A stretch of DNA of 36,949 nucleotides from a bacterium (lineage in GTDB: Bacteria > Bacillota_I > Bacilli_A > RF39 > UBA660), in contig JAQXRJ010000070.1 of assembly GCA_029218465.1 (NCBI GenBank), positions 1-36,949 of the forward strand, written 5' to 3'. Numbering within the stretch: the stretch's first letter is position 1; each line of letters begins with the position of its first letter. This document shows positions 18,890-28,964 of the stretch, one piece after another. A program made the position numbers and the translations under genes. The notes under the pieces are model-generated. The model saw only the letters and a program-made list of their open reading frames with translations. It had not been told where the DNA came from and did no database searches.

Positions 18890-19030
18890 ATTCAAACAGC
18901 TTTTATTTTATATTTATAACGTGTCTATTAAGTTTGATAGTAATCTTAGCTGTTAGACGAAATCATTAGAATAGACTCCCTATAATAAGAAAATAAAAAT
19001 TCTTTGTTTATGTGAATAAATGAAGGAGGA
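18890..19030 (+). promoter_or_regulatory. Putative S4 autoregulatory leader of rpsD (pseudoknot-capable 5' UTR)
   Basis: Crossing complementarity: aacagc 18895-18900 with gctgtt 18949-18954, and gtctatt 18923-18929 with aatagac 18970-18976. Long 5' UTR before rpsD. Confidence 0.5.
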
Positions 19031-19035
19031 AAAAA

Positions 19036-19632
19036 ATGTCAAGATATACTGGACCAAGTTTTAAAAAAGCTCGTCGTGTTGGTTTTTCAATTCTAGAAAA
19101 TGGTAAAGATATTTCAAGACGTCCTTATGGACCAGGACAACACGGTGCCGAAAGACATGGAAAATTATCAAACTATGGTGAGCAATTAAAGGAAAAACAA
19201 AAAGTTAGATTCATGTATGGATTAAATGAAAAGCAATTTAAGAAAACATTTATTGAAGCAGGAAAAATGAAAGGAATTCATGGTGAAAATTTCTTAAAAC
19301 TACTTGAATCAAGACTTGATAACTTAGTTTATCGTTTAGGATTTGCATCTACTCGTCGTGGTGCTAGACAACTTGTAAATCACGGCCATGTATTAGTCAA
19401 TGGTAATAAGGTTGATATCCCATCTTATAGAGTTAAACCAGGATCAACAATTTCTTTAAAAAATAATGATTTAAAAGTTGTTAAAGAATCACTTGAAAAA
19501 GTAACAAAAAGAGTTGATTTTGTAACTTATGATGATTCAAAAATGGTGGGTACTTATGTAAGATTCCCAGAAAGAAACGAATTAAACTCAGATATTAAAG
19601 AAACACTTATTGTTGAATTCTATAACAGATAA
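19036..19632 (+). CDS. rpsD: Ribosomal protein uS4
   Basis: [20 protein letters not shown]4 domain [33 protein letters not shown]. Confidence 0.98.
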   Translation: MSRYTGPSFKKARRVGFSILENGKDISRRPYGPGQHGAERHGKLSNYGEQLKEKQKVRFMYGLNEKQFKKTFIEAGKMKGIHGENFLKLLESRLDNLVYRLGFASTRRGARQLVNHGHVLVNGNKVDIPSYRVKPGSTISLKNNDLKVVKESLEKVTKRVDFVTYDDSKMVGTYVRFPERNELNSDIKETLIVEFYNR

Positions 19633-19651
19633 TAAATCAAAGTATTTAACT

Positions 19652-19686
19652 AAAGGATTATTAAGTTGTTTAATAGTCTTTTTTTA
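19652..19686 (+). terminator. rpsD terminator
   Basis: ggattattaagttgtttaatagtcttttttt hairpin plus T run. Confidence 0.75.
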
Positions 19687-19706
19687 ATATATAAATTAAA
19701 ATTCTA

Positions 19707-19743
19707 TCTAAAAAAGAATGATAAAAAATCATTCTTTTTTAGA
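19707..19743. terminator. Bidirectional terminator between rpsD and tyrS
   Basis: Perfect inverted repeat ctaaaaaagaatga-taaaaaa-tcattcttttttag. Confidence 0.75.
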
Positions 19744-19815
19744 TTATATAGATATAATCATTATTAATAAACGTTTTTAATAAGAAATATTTAATATAAT
19801 GTTTAAAATAGGTTG

Positions 19816-21039
19816 TTATTTCAATTTGATTAAAAAATACTTTTTCTTACCACGCCTAATAACGACATATTTTTCATCAATCGCAACTTTTTTATCAACA
19901 AAAAAATCTTCTGAATTTACAATTTTTCCATTTAACATAATAGCATTATTATTTATAAATTCTCGTGCTTCACGTTTGCTAGATGCAATTTTATTGTTAA
20001 CAATCAAATCAACTAAATTTGATGATTCTGTTTCAAATGTTGGTACACCTTTAAATATTTGTTCAATTTCTGAACTAGTCAAATCAGATACATTTCCAGT
20101 AAATAATGTTTCACTTAATCTAACTGCTTTTTCATATTCATCTTTACCGTGAAGATCTGTTATAATCTCTCGAGCTAATGTCTTATGCGCCTCTCTTAAT
20201 TCTGGATGCTCATTATTATTTTTTTCAATTATTTCAATTTCTTCTTTTGATAAGAACGTAAGTTTTTTTAGATAATCAATAATCATAGAGTCTTCTAAAT
20301 TAATTAAGTATTGATATAATTCATAACTTGATGTTTTATTAATATCAAGCCATAAAGCATTACCTTCGGTCTTACCAAATTTAACGCCATTTGAATCAGT
20401 TACTAAAGGCATAACCATACCATAAGCTTCTTTATCTAATTTTTTTCTAATTAATTCTATACCCGATGTTATATTTCCCCATTGATCAGAACCAGCAACT
20501 TGAAGAATACATCCTCTATTTTCATATAAATATAAAAAGTCTAATGCCTGTAAAATCATATATGAGAACTCTGCATATGTTATTCCTGTTTCAAGTCTAG
20601 ATTTCACCTTATCTTTTGCTAACATATAGTTAATATTAAAATATTTTCCATAGTCTCTTAAAAAATCTATTACATTTATGTTATGAGTCCAATCATAATT
20701 ATTAACAACTTCAAATCCGAATATTTTCTCAGCTTGAACTTTTAATCCTTTAATATTTTTTTCAACTTCGCTTTTTGAAATCATTGGTCTCTCCGCAGTT
20801 GGCTTAGGGTCTCCTATTAAACCTGTTGCACCACCTATTAATAGTATAGGATGATGACCTGCTTTAGCTAGTCTTTTACATATAAGAAAAGATGAATAAT
20901 GCCCAATGTGCATCGAGTCAGCTGTTGGATCAGTTCCAATATAAAAAGTTATGCTTTCATTATTAAGCTTTTCAATTAATTCAGGACTACTAATATCTTG
21001 AATTAATCCTCTCCATTTTAATTCTTCATATAAATTCAT
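19816..21039 (-). CDS. tyrS: Tyrosyl-tRNA synthetase
   Basis: YIGTDPTADSMHIGHYSSFL, KFGKTEGNALWLD, C-terminal S4 domain. Start corrected to MNLYEELKWRG (upstream residues lie in the T-box). Confidence 0.96.
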   Translation of the reverse strand: MNLYEELKWRGLIQDISSPELIEKLNNESITFYIGTDPTADSMHIGHYSSFLICKRLAKAGHHPILLIGGATGLIGDPKPTAERPMISKSEVEKNIKGLKVQAEKIFGFEVVNNYDWTHNINVIDFLRDYGKYFNINYMLAKDKVKSRLETGITYAEFSYMILQALDFLYLYENRGCILQVAGSDQWGNITSGIELIRKKLDKEAYGMVMPLVTDSNGVKFGKTEGNALWLDINKTSSYELYQYLINLEDSMIIDYLKKLTFLSKEEIEIIEKNNNEHPELREAHKTLAREIITDLHGKDEYEKAVRLSETLFTGNVSDLTSSEIEQIFKGVPTFETESSNLVDLIVNNKIASSKREAREFINNNAIMLNGKIVNSEDFFVDKKVAIDEKYVVIRRGKKKYFLIKLK

Positions 21040-21062
21040 ACAAATTCCTCCCAAAAACAAAA

Positions 21063-21262
21063 AAGATGATACCATATAAGGACCCAAAATGGGCGGTACC
21101 ACCTTAATTCATAAACATTTATGCTCTTTTGACTATAAAGCATCACCTTTTAGCTCACAGTATGTAATTCACTTTAAAAAATGATTAGTTTGCATCAACC
21201 ACTAATTTTCTAATTTCATATTAATTAAAGCTACTATTACTCATCAACACTAAATTGAGATT
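21063..21262 (-). promoter_or_regulatory. T-box leader (Tyr) upstream of tyrS
   Basis: Minus strand AAGGTGGTACCGCC antiterminator sequence, competing terminator with GGTATCATCTTTTTT, and a Stem I region with possible TAC specifier (gtgaatTACat). Confidence 0.88.
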
Positions 21263-21292
21263 ATAATATCATTTAAAAATGATTTTAACAAG

Positions 21293-21709
21293 CTATTTTT
21301 CATTCTTTTCTAGTTTTTTTAATACTTCTTTAATAACAATTATTGCTTGCTTCCTAACATCATCTGCTGCTTTTTTTAGTACAGGGGTTCCTTTTTCTAT
21401 TGCAAGATTGACTAGTTCTTCACTTTTTTTCTTAATGTCTTCACCTTTTTGTTTTGCTATTTTTAATACCTTTTCTTTATCCAAATCAGAAAGTTCTTCT
21501 TTAATTTCAAATATTTTTGATTCAATTATATCTTTAACTTCCTCAGAATCAACTTCTTTTAGACTAGCTAATAAATCATCAAGTTTTTTCTTTAGTTCCT
21601 TCCTAGTTTTACTACCCTTTTGTGGTGCGAATAGAAGTCCAAGTCCTGCGCCCACTGCTGCACCTAAAACAAATTTACCAAAACCACTTTTTGAGCATTT
21701 TTTACTCAT
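21293..21709 (-). CDS. YtxH domain-containing protein
   Basis: KFVLGAAVGAGLGLLFAPQKGSKTRKELKKKL (YtxH Gly-rich TM). Start MSKKCSKS at ~21709 after gaggagg. Confidence 0.85.
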   Translation of the reverse strand: MSKKCSKSGFGKFVLGAAVGAGLGLLFAPQKGSKTRKELKKKLDDLLASLKEVDSEEVKDIIESKIFEIKEELSDLDKEKVLKIAKQKGEDIKKKSEELVNLAIEKGTPVLKKAADDVRKQAIIVIKEVLKKLEKNEK

Positions 21710-21989
21710 ATTCTTCATCCTCCTCATTTTTTTTTCTTTTATTTTTTGAAATTCTACCAATAAGAGAAAACAATTTATCCATAATTCTATCTCCAATTGA
21801 TGAAATTGCATTTGATGTCATATTGATAGCATTAAATAAGCCCTCTGTTGCTTTAACTTTATCATGAACATCATTTAAAATTTCATTAGTTTTATCTACA
21901 GTATTGATCAATTTCAATGATAATATTATTAATATTACAAGCAAAATAGAACCTAAAGTATACAAAAGTCCTTGAAAAAATATTTCCAT
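21702..21989 (-). CDS. Small single-TM, DUF948-like membrane protein
   Basis: LLYTLGSILLVILIILSLKLINTVDKTNEILNDVHDKV; adjacent to a YtxH gene, as DUF948 proteins often are. Start MEIFFQG after ggaggaat. Confidence 0.6.
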   Translation of the reverse strand: MEIFFQGLLYTLGSILLVILIILSLKLINTVDKTNEILNDVHDKVKATEGLFNAINMTSNAISSIGDRIMDKLFSLIGRISKNKRKKNEEDEEYE

Positions 21990-22059
21990 ATTATTATTCC
22001 TCCTCCGAATTTTGGTACATTGAATCAATTAAATCAAATAAACTATCTTCTGGTGTTTT

Positions 22060-22941
22060 TTATAAATTTTTTTCTATTATTATTCCAGATGCTTTTTCTA
22101 ATTTATTTTCTTTATAATCAACGTTATATTCGAGTCCTAAGTCCTTATAGTATTCTTCAGCATCACCCAATGTTACATTTGATACCACAGGATTATCTGT
22201 ATCGTTTAAATCATAAAGAGACTCTTCTGAATCATATACTTCATTATTATCTTTAACTTTTTTATCTTTTTCATTAACTTCTTCTAACATTGAGGCAGTT
22301 ATATCACTGGCTAAATCACCATATGCCTTTTCTCTAACTGAATCTAAGTCGACTTTCTTACTTGATGCAGATGAAAGTCTAATTTCCTTTTTCTGAACAA
22401 TTTCATCCTTTTTATAATTCTTATCAAGTATTCCATATATTGGCGAAATTATAGGGGTTGGTCTAAAAACCTTTTGTTCACTTTTATATTCTTTTCCTTC
22501 ATAACCGCCTTTATAATCAAATTCATTTTTTATATCCTCTTTTTTTGAATTATAAATGCTGTTGTCATATGTTCCACCATAAGCTTTTATTTCTATTTTT
22601 GATTCACGAATTTCATTTTGTCTTTGTTGGTCTATTTTATTTTCTTTTTCCTTTTGATCAGCTACATAGGAATCAGATATAAAGTCATCATCTTCAAAAG
22701 ACATTGGAAAATTTTTTCTCAAGCTACTATCATTTACTCCTTTTTTCTCAACTCTTTCTACAACTTCCTCTTCTATTTTCCTTTCTCTAGCTGTTTTTTC
22801 TTCTTTAATTTTTGGCATTTCAGGTAAGTCAACCTTTTTAGCAATTGTTTGTTTTTCCTTTTTAGGCTTTTTTACAGGCTCGTCTACTTCAACATATTCT
22901 TCTTCAAAAAAAACATTTTTTAATTTATCAAAAACTCCCAT
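22060..22941 (-). CDS. Largely disordered charged protein with SepF-like N-terminal amphipathic helix; function unknown
   Basis: MGVFDKLKNVFFEEEYVEVDE N-terminus, long K/E-rich region, and internal motif FRPTPIISPIYGILDKNYKKDEI. Confidence 0.6.
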   Translation of the reverse strand: MGVFDKLKNVFFEEEYVEVDEPVKKPKKEKQTIAKKVDLPEMPKIKEEKTARERKIEEEVVERVEKKGVNDSSLRKNFPMSFEDDDFISDSYVADQKEKENKIDQQRQNEIRESKIEIKAYGGTYDNSIYNSKKEDIKNEFDYKGGYEGKEYKSEQKVFRPTPIISPIYGILDKNYKKDEIVQKKEIRLSSASSKKVDLDSVREKAYGDLASDITASMLEEVNEKDKKVKDNNEVYDSEESLYDLNDTDNPVVSNVTLGDAEEYYKDLGLEYNVDYKENKLEKASGIIIEKNL

Positions 22942-22955
22942 TTTTTTCTCCTTTC

Positions 22956-23612
22956 TTATTCATTAAATTCAATATTTATATTATCTTCATCATTATTTTC
23001 GTCAATATATACATCATATTTTTCAAGTGCCTCTAAGAAATTACTTGTTTCACTTTTAGATTCAAAAATATCTAATTTTTCCTCTTTATAATCAAGTAAC
23101 TCTTCGTCAATAAGAGTATTTATTACTTTATCATTATATTGAATACTTGATAAAATTGTTATCATGTTTACCAAGGACTTTTTTAAATTTTTTTCTGCAA
23201 CATATCCTTGAATTTTAGAATAATTATAAATTATTTGAATAAAATATTTTTCATCAATTTTGGATATATCAATACTTCCATTCTTGCCATTCGAATTAAT
23301 CTTGCGAGACACAATGTTTTTCGGATTGGACTCAAACTCAGTATTAGTTTTATAATAATAAGATATTACATCAACATATAAATAAAACACATCATTTTCA
23401 TTTAATATTTTTAAATTATATTCATCTTTATCTATAACTTTTAGTCCTCTAGGAACATATAATTTATACCCATTATAATTTTTATTAGAATAATTAATAT
23501 TACGACTTAAAGTATCATTTATTATTTGTTCCTCAGTAAGATTATTAAAATTCACATAGGTACATCCAGTTATTAAAAACATAATGATAAAGATTAAAAA
23601 AAATTTTTTCAT
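22956..23612 (-). CDS. Lipoprotein of unknown function
   Basis: Signal peptide with lipobox (FLIFIIMFLITGC). Confidence 0.75.
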   Translation of the reverse strand: MKKFFLIFIIMFLITGCTYVNFNNLTEEQIINDTLSRNINYSNKNYNGYKLYVPRGLKVIDKDEYNLKILNENDVFYLYVDVISYYYKTNTEFESNPKNIVSRKINSNGKNGSIDISKIDEKYFIQIIYNYSKIQGYVAEKNLKKSLVNMITILSSIQYNDKVINTLIDEELLDYKEEKLDIFESKSETSNFLEALEKYDVYIDENNDEDNINIEFNE

Positions 23613-23708
23613 ATCTTTACATTCACCTACTTGATTATATTATATCAAAGAAATCAAATATTTACCACTAATATTAAAAAAGAATGAGTAAAATAATGTA
23701 AACCAATA

Positions 23709-24332
23709 TTATTTCTTTGCTTTAATATAATATATTGAATTACCATTCCTAGAAAATTTCTCTTCATATTCTGTTGTCACATTATTTACGTCTCTCTTAT
23801 GTAAATCAAGTGAAATATCTTCAATCTTATAATTGTTATTATTTAGACTTATAATTGAATACTCAAATAAAATGGGATTATCTGTTTTTTGTTCTATCAC
23901 TTTTCTATCCTTAAAAATTTTATCATATTTATCTAAAAAAATACTACTTGTTAATCTTCTTTGCGCATGTCTTTTTTTAGGCCATGGATCAGAAAAATTC
24001 AAATATATCTTACTAACCTCATGATCAAATACTTTATCAATATTTAGAGCATCCATTCTAATAAGTTTAAGATTGTCTATTCCATAAGGTATTTTCTCAA
24101 TTGCACGTGCAATAATACTATCATACTTTTCAATTCCTATATAATTAATATTTGGATTTAATAATGCCTTTTCTAAAATAAACTTTCCTTTTCCCATTCC
24201 TATTTCAATCTCAATTTCATTCGAATTATTAAAAACATTATTCCATTTACCAAAGTTTTCTTCTGGATTAAAAATTACATATGAACATGAATCAATTATA
24301 TCCTTTTTATTTTTAACATTTCTTATTCTCAT
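23709..24332 (-). CDS. trmB: tRNA (guanine-N7-)-methyltransferase
   Basis: EIEIGMGKGKFI, NFSDPWPKKRHAQRRL, TDNPILFEYS. Confidence 0.95.
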   Translation of the reverse strand: MRIRNVKNKKDIIDSCSYVIFNPEENFGKWNNVFNNSNEIEIEIGMGKGKFILEKALLNPNINYIGIEKYDSIIARAIEKIPYGIDNLKLIRMDALNIDKVFDHEVSKIYLNFSDPWPKKRHAQRRLTSSIFLDKYDKIFKDRKVIEQKTDNPILFEYSIISLNNNNYKIEDISLDLHKRDVNNVTTEYEEKFSRNGNSIYYIKAKK

Positions 24333-24423
24333 AATTACCTCTTTTTATAAATTAATATAAATATAGTATAACACCAATAATGATATAAATCATATAATAA
24401 ATTGAAAGAAAAGGTGATTATAA

Positions 24424-24663
24424 GTGAACACTATGCCTCCATTTAATCCTAATTTTCCACAACAGCCTTTTAATTATGATTTAGAAATAATTAAAAATCA
24501 AATACATTCTTTAAGTGAGCAAATAAGAAAAATTGAAAGAAGAATATCTCTTCTTGAAAAGAGTATTGATAATGACTTAAAAAAAATTACACCAACTCCA
24601 ATGAATGACTCAAATTCATTATTCTCAAACGATAATTATACAAATGGCAATTATATACTATAG
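24424..24663 (+). CDS. Small coiled-coil protein of unknown function
   Basis: GTG start with RBS aaaggtg, heptad-like region EQIRKIERRISLLEKSI, followed by a terminator. Confidence 0.55.
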   Translation: MNTMPPFNPNFPQQPFNYDLEIIKNQIHSLSEQIRKIERRISLLEKSIDNDLKKITPTPMNDSNSLFSNDNYTNGNYIL

Positions 24664-24686
24664 ATGATTAATCATCTTTTTATTTG
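24664..24686 (+). terminator. Rho-independent terminator
   Basis: gatgattaatcatctttttatt. Confidence 0.6.
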
Positions 24687-24744
24687 ACTTTTAAATATAG
24701 TAATATTATACTTTTTTTAGAGAAAAATATTAAAGGTGATAAAA

Positions 24745-25995
24745 ATGGAGTTTATTGAAAATATAAAAAAACAAGAATATGAAGACTTTGTAAGTAATAA
24801 TGAAAAATCTCATTTCTTGCAAAGCTATGAATGGGGAGTTTTTTGCAAAAAAAGCAAAAATTTAACACCTCATTATGTTGGATTAAAAGAAAACAATAAA
24901 TTAATTGCTACTGCATTACTATTGGAGAAGAAATTACCTTTAGGATATTCATATTTTTATTGTCCAAGAGGTTTTATAATTGATTATAAAAATAAGGACT
25001 TATTAAAAGAATTCACAAACAATATTAAACTATATTTAAAGAAATATAAAGCAATTTACTTTAGGATTGATCCAGATATACCACTACAAAAATTATCAAT
25101 TAAAGGGGATGTAATTGATAAAGAAAATAATAATTATGATATTGTAAATTTTTTAAAAAAAATTGGATATAAACACAAAGGCTTTAATAAAAACTTTGAA
25201 TGTAGTGAACCAAGATATACTTTTAGACTAAATATTAATAAATCAATAGAAGAAATAATTAATGGATTTCATCCCACAACAAAAAATATAATTAGAAGAA
25301 AAAATCCGTTTAATTTAATAATAAGTAAGAATGAAGATGATTTAATAGAAGAGTTTTACAGTACAATGATAGAAACAGGCAAAAGAGTTGGAATAGCAAC
25401 ATATCCATTAAAATACTATGAGCTATTTTATAAAGAGTTACATAAATGCAATATGAGTGACATATACACAGTAAAAGCTGATGTTGACGAATTAAAAAAA
25501 ATATACAAAGAAAAATTAAAAATTGTACAAAAAGAACTCGATTCGGTAAAATCAGAAAGTAAAAAGAAAGAGTATACAAATCAATTAAATAAAATATTAA
25601 AAGAAAAAAAAGAAATAGATTCAATAGAAAAAAAACAAATAGTTTTATCATCTATGATAACAGCAAAATATAATGATAAAGTTTGGACAGTTCATGGAGG
25701 AAACACAACAGCTCTAAGATTTTTAAATGCCAATTATGAGATATACTACAAAATTATAGAAGATTCAAACAGAGAAAATTACAAAATTGTTGATTTTTTT
25801 GGTACAACAGGAAATCCTGATAAAAATAATAAAATATATGGAATTCATCTTTTTAAAAGCAGGCTTGGCGGAGAATATACTGAATTTATTGGTGAATTTG
25901 ATTATCCAATAAAACCATTACTTTATCTATTTTTTATTAAGTTAATAAAAATTAAAAGAAATATAGAAAGAAACAAAAGAAAAAATAATCAGTAA
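24745..25995 (+). CDS. FemAB-family peptidoglycan interpeptide-bridge aminoacyltransferase
   Basis: SHFLQSYEWGVFCKK, YCPRGFIIDY, PTTKNIIRRKNPF, helical-arm insertion, DFFGTTGNPDKNNKIYGIHLFKSRLGGEYTEFIGEFDYPI. ATG at 24745. Confidence 0.9.
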   Translation: MEFIENIKKQEYEDFVSNNEKSHFLQSYEWGVFCKKSKNLTPHYVGLKENNKLIATALLLEKKLPLGYSYFYCPRGFIIDYKNKDLLKEFTNNIKLYLKKYKAIYFRIDPDIPLQKLSIKGDVIDKENNNYDIVNFLKKIGYKHKGFNKNFECSEPRYTFRLNINKSIEEIINGFHPTTKNIIRRKNPFNLIISKNEDDLIEEFYSTMIETGKRVGIATYPLKYYELFYKELHKCNMSDIYTVKADVDELKKIYKEKLKIVQKELDSVKSESKKKEYTNQLNKILKEKKEIDSIEKKQIVLSSMITAKYNDKVWTVHGGNTTALRFLNANYEIYYKIIEDSNRENYKIVDFFGTTGNPDKNNKIYGIHLFKSRLGGEYTEFIGEFDYPIKPLLYLFFIKLIKIKRNIERNKRKNNQ

Positions 25996-25996
25996 A

Positions 25997-27250
25997 TTAT
26001 TTTTTCTTTTTTAAAGCCTTATAAATTTTAAATGTAATATTGTATAATGTATACCAAAATCTATTAATTATCAAATCAAATTCGCCAATTAATTCTACAA
26101 CTTGTGGATTAAATCCTTTTTTTATTTCATAAATACCGTAATTTTCACTTTTAGGATCAAAAATACCAGAAATACCAAAAAAATTAACATATTTCTTCTT
26201 TTGTCTTAGTGACTCTTTAATGTGTTCATCATAGAATGCATATTTTGGTAAAAAGTTTTTATATTTTGATACAGTTCCACTTAATAAAGTAATACTTTCG
26301 TCACCCATCCAAATAGATAATAATGATCCAATATATGTTTTGTCCTCTTTAAAGGATTCAACCTCCTCAATTCTCTTTTCTAATAATGATATTTTTCGAC
26401 AACATAATTCCATATCATTGTTTAATTTTTTTCCAACAATGCTTGTTTTCATTTTATTTAAAATTTTTTCTTTATTAGATTGTTCTATATTTATAAGCTC
26501 TTTATATTTATTTATAGCAATTTTTTTATCTATATAGCAAAGATAAAAGTCAATCTGATCTTTAAACAAATCTTTCATTTTAATATAATATTCACATGGT
26601 CTTCCCGCTAAGTGTTTTCTATGATTTGTTTCATCCAAGATGTTAACAGCAATAGAGTATTCACTTTTGTCAGCTTTTTTCACTTGGACCGCTAAATTTT
26701 TAAGTTCTAACAACCGTTTTTTAGTATTTTTTGTAAATGTTTTAATTAAATCATCATAAGTAGTATTTTCTATATTAATTCCACACAAAAATCTTGGTTG
26801 CATTGTTTCAAACTCATTATTAAAGCCAAAGTGATGAAACCCAATTTTTTTTAAATTATCTATAACAATATCATTCTTATTTCCAAACGGAATTCCCTCC
26901 TTATTTCTTAGCTGATATACAACATTTGGATCTATTTTTAACATAAAACCTTTTTTTTCTATAATAAATTTTTTCAAATCATAAGTAAATTGTTTTAATA
27001 GTTCAAAATCATTATAATCAATTAAAAAACCTTTTGGGCAATAAAAAATGCTTCTTTTTATTGGAGTTTGTTTTTCTAATAACATACATGCACATATAAT
27101 TTTTTTATTTTCTTTATAACCTAATAAATAATATTTCCAACCATTGGTTTGCTTTAATTTCCCCCACTGGGGAGTCTGATAAAAAGAACCATTAGGGTGA
27201 TTGATAGCATAATTATAAAATTCTTTTTCTCCAATAGAAATCAGTTTCAT
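25997..27250 (-). CDS. FemAB-family peptidoglycan interpeptide-bridge aminoacyltransferase (paralog)
   Basis: GSFYQTPQWGKLK, YCPKGFLIDY, NFFGISGIFDPKSENYGIYEIKKGFNPQVVELIGEFDLI. Confidence 0.9.
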   Translation of the reverse strand: MKLISIGEKEFYNYAINHPNGSFYQTPQWGKLKQTNGWKYYLLGYKENKKIICACMLLEKQTPIKRSIFYCPKGFLIDYNDFELLKQFTYDLKKFIIEKKGFMLKIDPNVVYQLRNKEGIPFGNKNDIVIDNLKKIGFHHFGFNNEFETMQPRFLCGINIENTTYDDLIKTFTKNTKKRLLELKNLAVQVKKADKSEYSIAVNILDETNHRKHLAGRPCEYYIKMKDLFKDQIDFYLCYIDKKIAINKYKELINIEQSNKEKILNKMKTSIVGKKLNNDMELCCRKISLLEKRIEEVESFKEDKTYIGSLLSIWMGDESITLLSGTVSKYKNFLPKYAFYDEHIKESLRQKKKYVNFFGISGIFDPKSENYGIYEIKKGFNPQVVELIGEFDLIINRFWYTLYNITFKIYKALKKKK

Positions 27251-27260
27251 ATAAACCTCC

Positions 27261-28910
27261 TTATTTTATATTATTTTTTTTCGATTTTTTAATAATTTTA
27301 TTTACAAAGTCTTCGCCAAAAATATTAAAAATCGTATTTGTTTTATATAAAATTAACAAATATACTAATGCACCAATAAATGAATATATTGCAACAATTA
27401 TTATCGATTTAAATCTAGTAATTGTATCTATAGAAATGAATTTATTAAGAATTACTAAAGATAATATCATTCCAATAATAGCTATTAAAATATTAAATGC
27501 TTCTTTGATTGTCTTTTCAAAATTAATATTAAATTTATTTTTCAAAACAAATAAACATATTATCACAGAAGTAACAAATCCTAAAATTGTTGTTGTAATG
27601 GCACCATAAAATGCTGGTAATCCCATTTTATTAAAACTATAAATTAAAGGTATATTTAATAAACATTTAACTAACATACCCGAGCATAGACTAATAAAAA
27701 CAGTTTTATTATCTTTTAACAATTGGATGATCATTAAAGTTGAGGTAAATAATGCAGTTGCAAGTGCAACAAATACATAATATTGATATGTAAGTGGGCC
27801 ATACTTACTTATACCATAGAATATTGTCCAAACTGGTTTCGCAAGATAGCTAAGTCCGACAGACATTGGAACTGCAAAGAAAAGAACTATTTGATATGTT
27901 TTATTTACCTTGTCTTCAACTTCATTCATATCTCCTTTTACAAAGCTTGATGTTAAATTGGGGATTAAACTTGTCATCAAACCAGTAACAATAGATATTA
28001 TAATCATATTTATTTTTAATCCCCATGTTGAAATAACACTCATTATACTTTCTGCATCTTTAACAGAATATCCAATATCATTTACTAATACTTTTACGAG
28101 CATCATTACATCTATAGAATTATAAAGAGATCTAAACAATTCTATCATTATAAATGGAACTGCATAAAATAAAATTTTTTTAATAATATTGCTATTCTTA
28201 ATAATAGGTTCTTTTACTTTTTTTTCAACAGATAAAAACATTTTTTTATTCTTTTTTTCTGATAAATGTAAATACATATAAGAAATTAAACCACCTATTG
28301 TTGCGGCAAACACAGCACATCCAACAGTTGATTTTAATGAAAAATGAAATACTTTATACATTAAAAAACTTCCAACAACAATTATACAAACTCTTATTAA
28401 TTGTTCTATAATCTGACTAATTGATGTAGGCGTAATAAACTTATGTCCCTGAAAATAACCTCTTGTAACACTAAGAGTTGGAATAATTAATATCGCAGTA
28501 GAAATAAGCCTAATAACAAAAGCAACATCTTCTTTTGTATTTCCACCAGCTACATTTCCAATTATTAAATATCCTATTTTATCAGCAAATATAAATAATA
28601 CAACAAAAGAAATTAATCCAATAAAAAACAATAATTTCTTACCTAGCTTATATGCTTTCTCTTTTGCATGAAAATATCCTAACGTATTATATTCACTTAT
28701 AACTTTGCTCATAGCAAGTGGAATGCCTGCCTGAGAAATGCTTAAAAATATAGAATAAATATTATATGCATATCCATATAATGCACCACCTTGTTCACCA
28801 ATTATTGAATAAAAAGGTATAACATATAATATTCCCATTATTTTACATAATATAATTCCAAAAGTTGCAATAAATGCTCCTTGCATAAAAGAATTTCTTT
28901 TCAATTTCAT
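27261..28910 (-). CDS. MurJ/SpoVB-type lipid-linked polysaccharide flippase (MOP superfamily)
   Basis: Multi-TM; GIILCKIMGILYVIPFYSIIGEQGGALYGYAYNIYSIFLSISQAGIPLAMSKVISEYN, typical of YtgP/SpoVB family. Confidence 0.88.
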   Translation of the reverse strand: MKLKRNSFMQGAFIATFGIILCKIMGILYVIPFYSIIGEQGGALYGYAYNIYSIFLSISQAGIPLAMSKVISEYNTLGYFHAKEKAYKLGKKLLFFIGLISFVVLFIFADKIGYLIIGNVAGGNTKEDVAFVIRLISTAILIIPTLSVTRGYFQGHKFITPTSISQIIEQLIRVCIIVVGSFLMYKVFHFSLKSTVGCAVFAATIGGLISYMYLHLSEKKNKKMFLSVEKKVKEPIIKNSNIIKKILFYAVPFIMIELFRSLYNSIDVMMLVKVLVNDIGYSVKDAESIMSVISTWGLKINMIIISIVTGLMTSLIPNLTSSFVKGDMNEVEDKVNKTYQIVLFFAVPMSVGLSYLAKPVWTIFYGISKYGPLTYQYYVFVALATALFTSTLMIIQLLKDNKTVFISLCSGMLVKCLLNIPLIYSFNKMGLPAFYGAITTTILGFVTSVIICLFVLKNKFNINFEKTIKEAFNILIAIIGMILSLVILNKFISIDTITRFKSIIIVAIYSFIGALVYLLILYKTNTIFNIFGEDFVNKIIKKSKKNNIK

Positions 28911-28964
28911 ATCATCACATCTTTCAATAATATTGTATCACAAATGAATATTAATTGTAACTAG

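Noticed and set aside
21972-22256. Plus-strand ORFs 21622..21867 and 21972..22256
   Set aside because: Antisense to the YtxH/DUF948-like/scaffold genes; no RBS and implausible composition.
25310-25651. Minus-strand ORF 25310..25651
   Set aside because: Antisense to the FemAB gene; its Leu/Phe-rich sequence reflects the Lys-rich coding strand.
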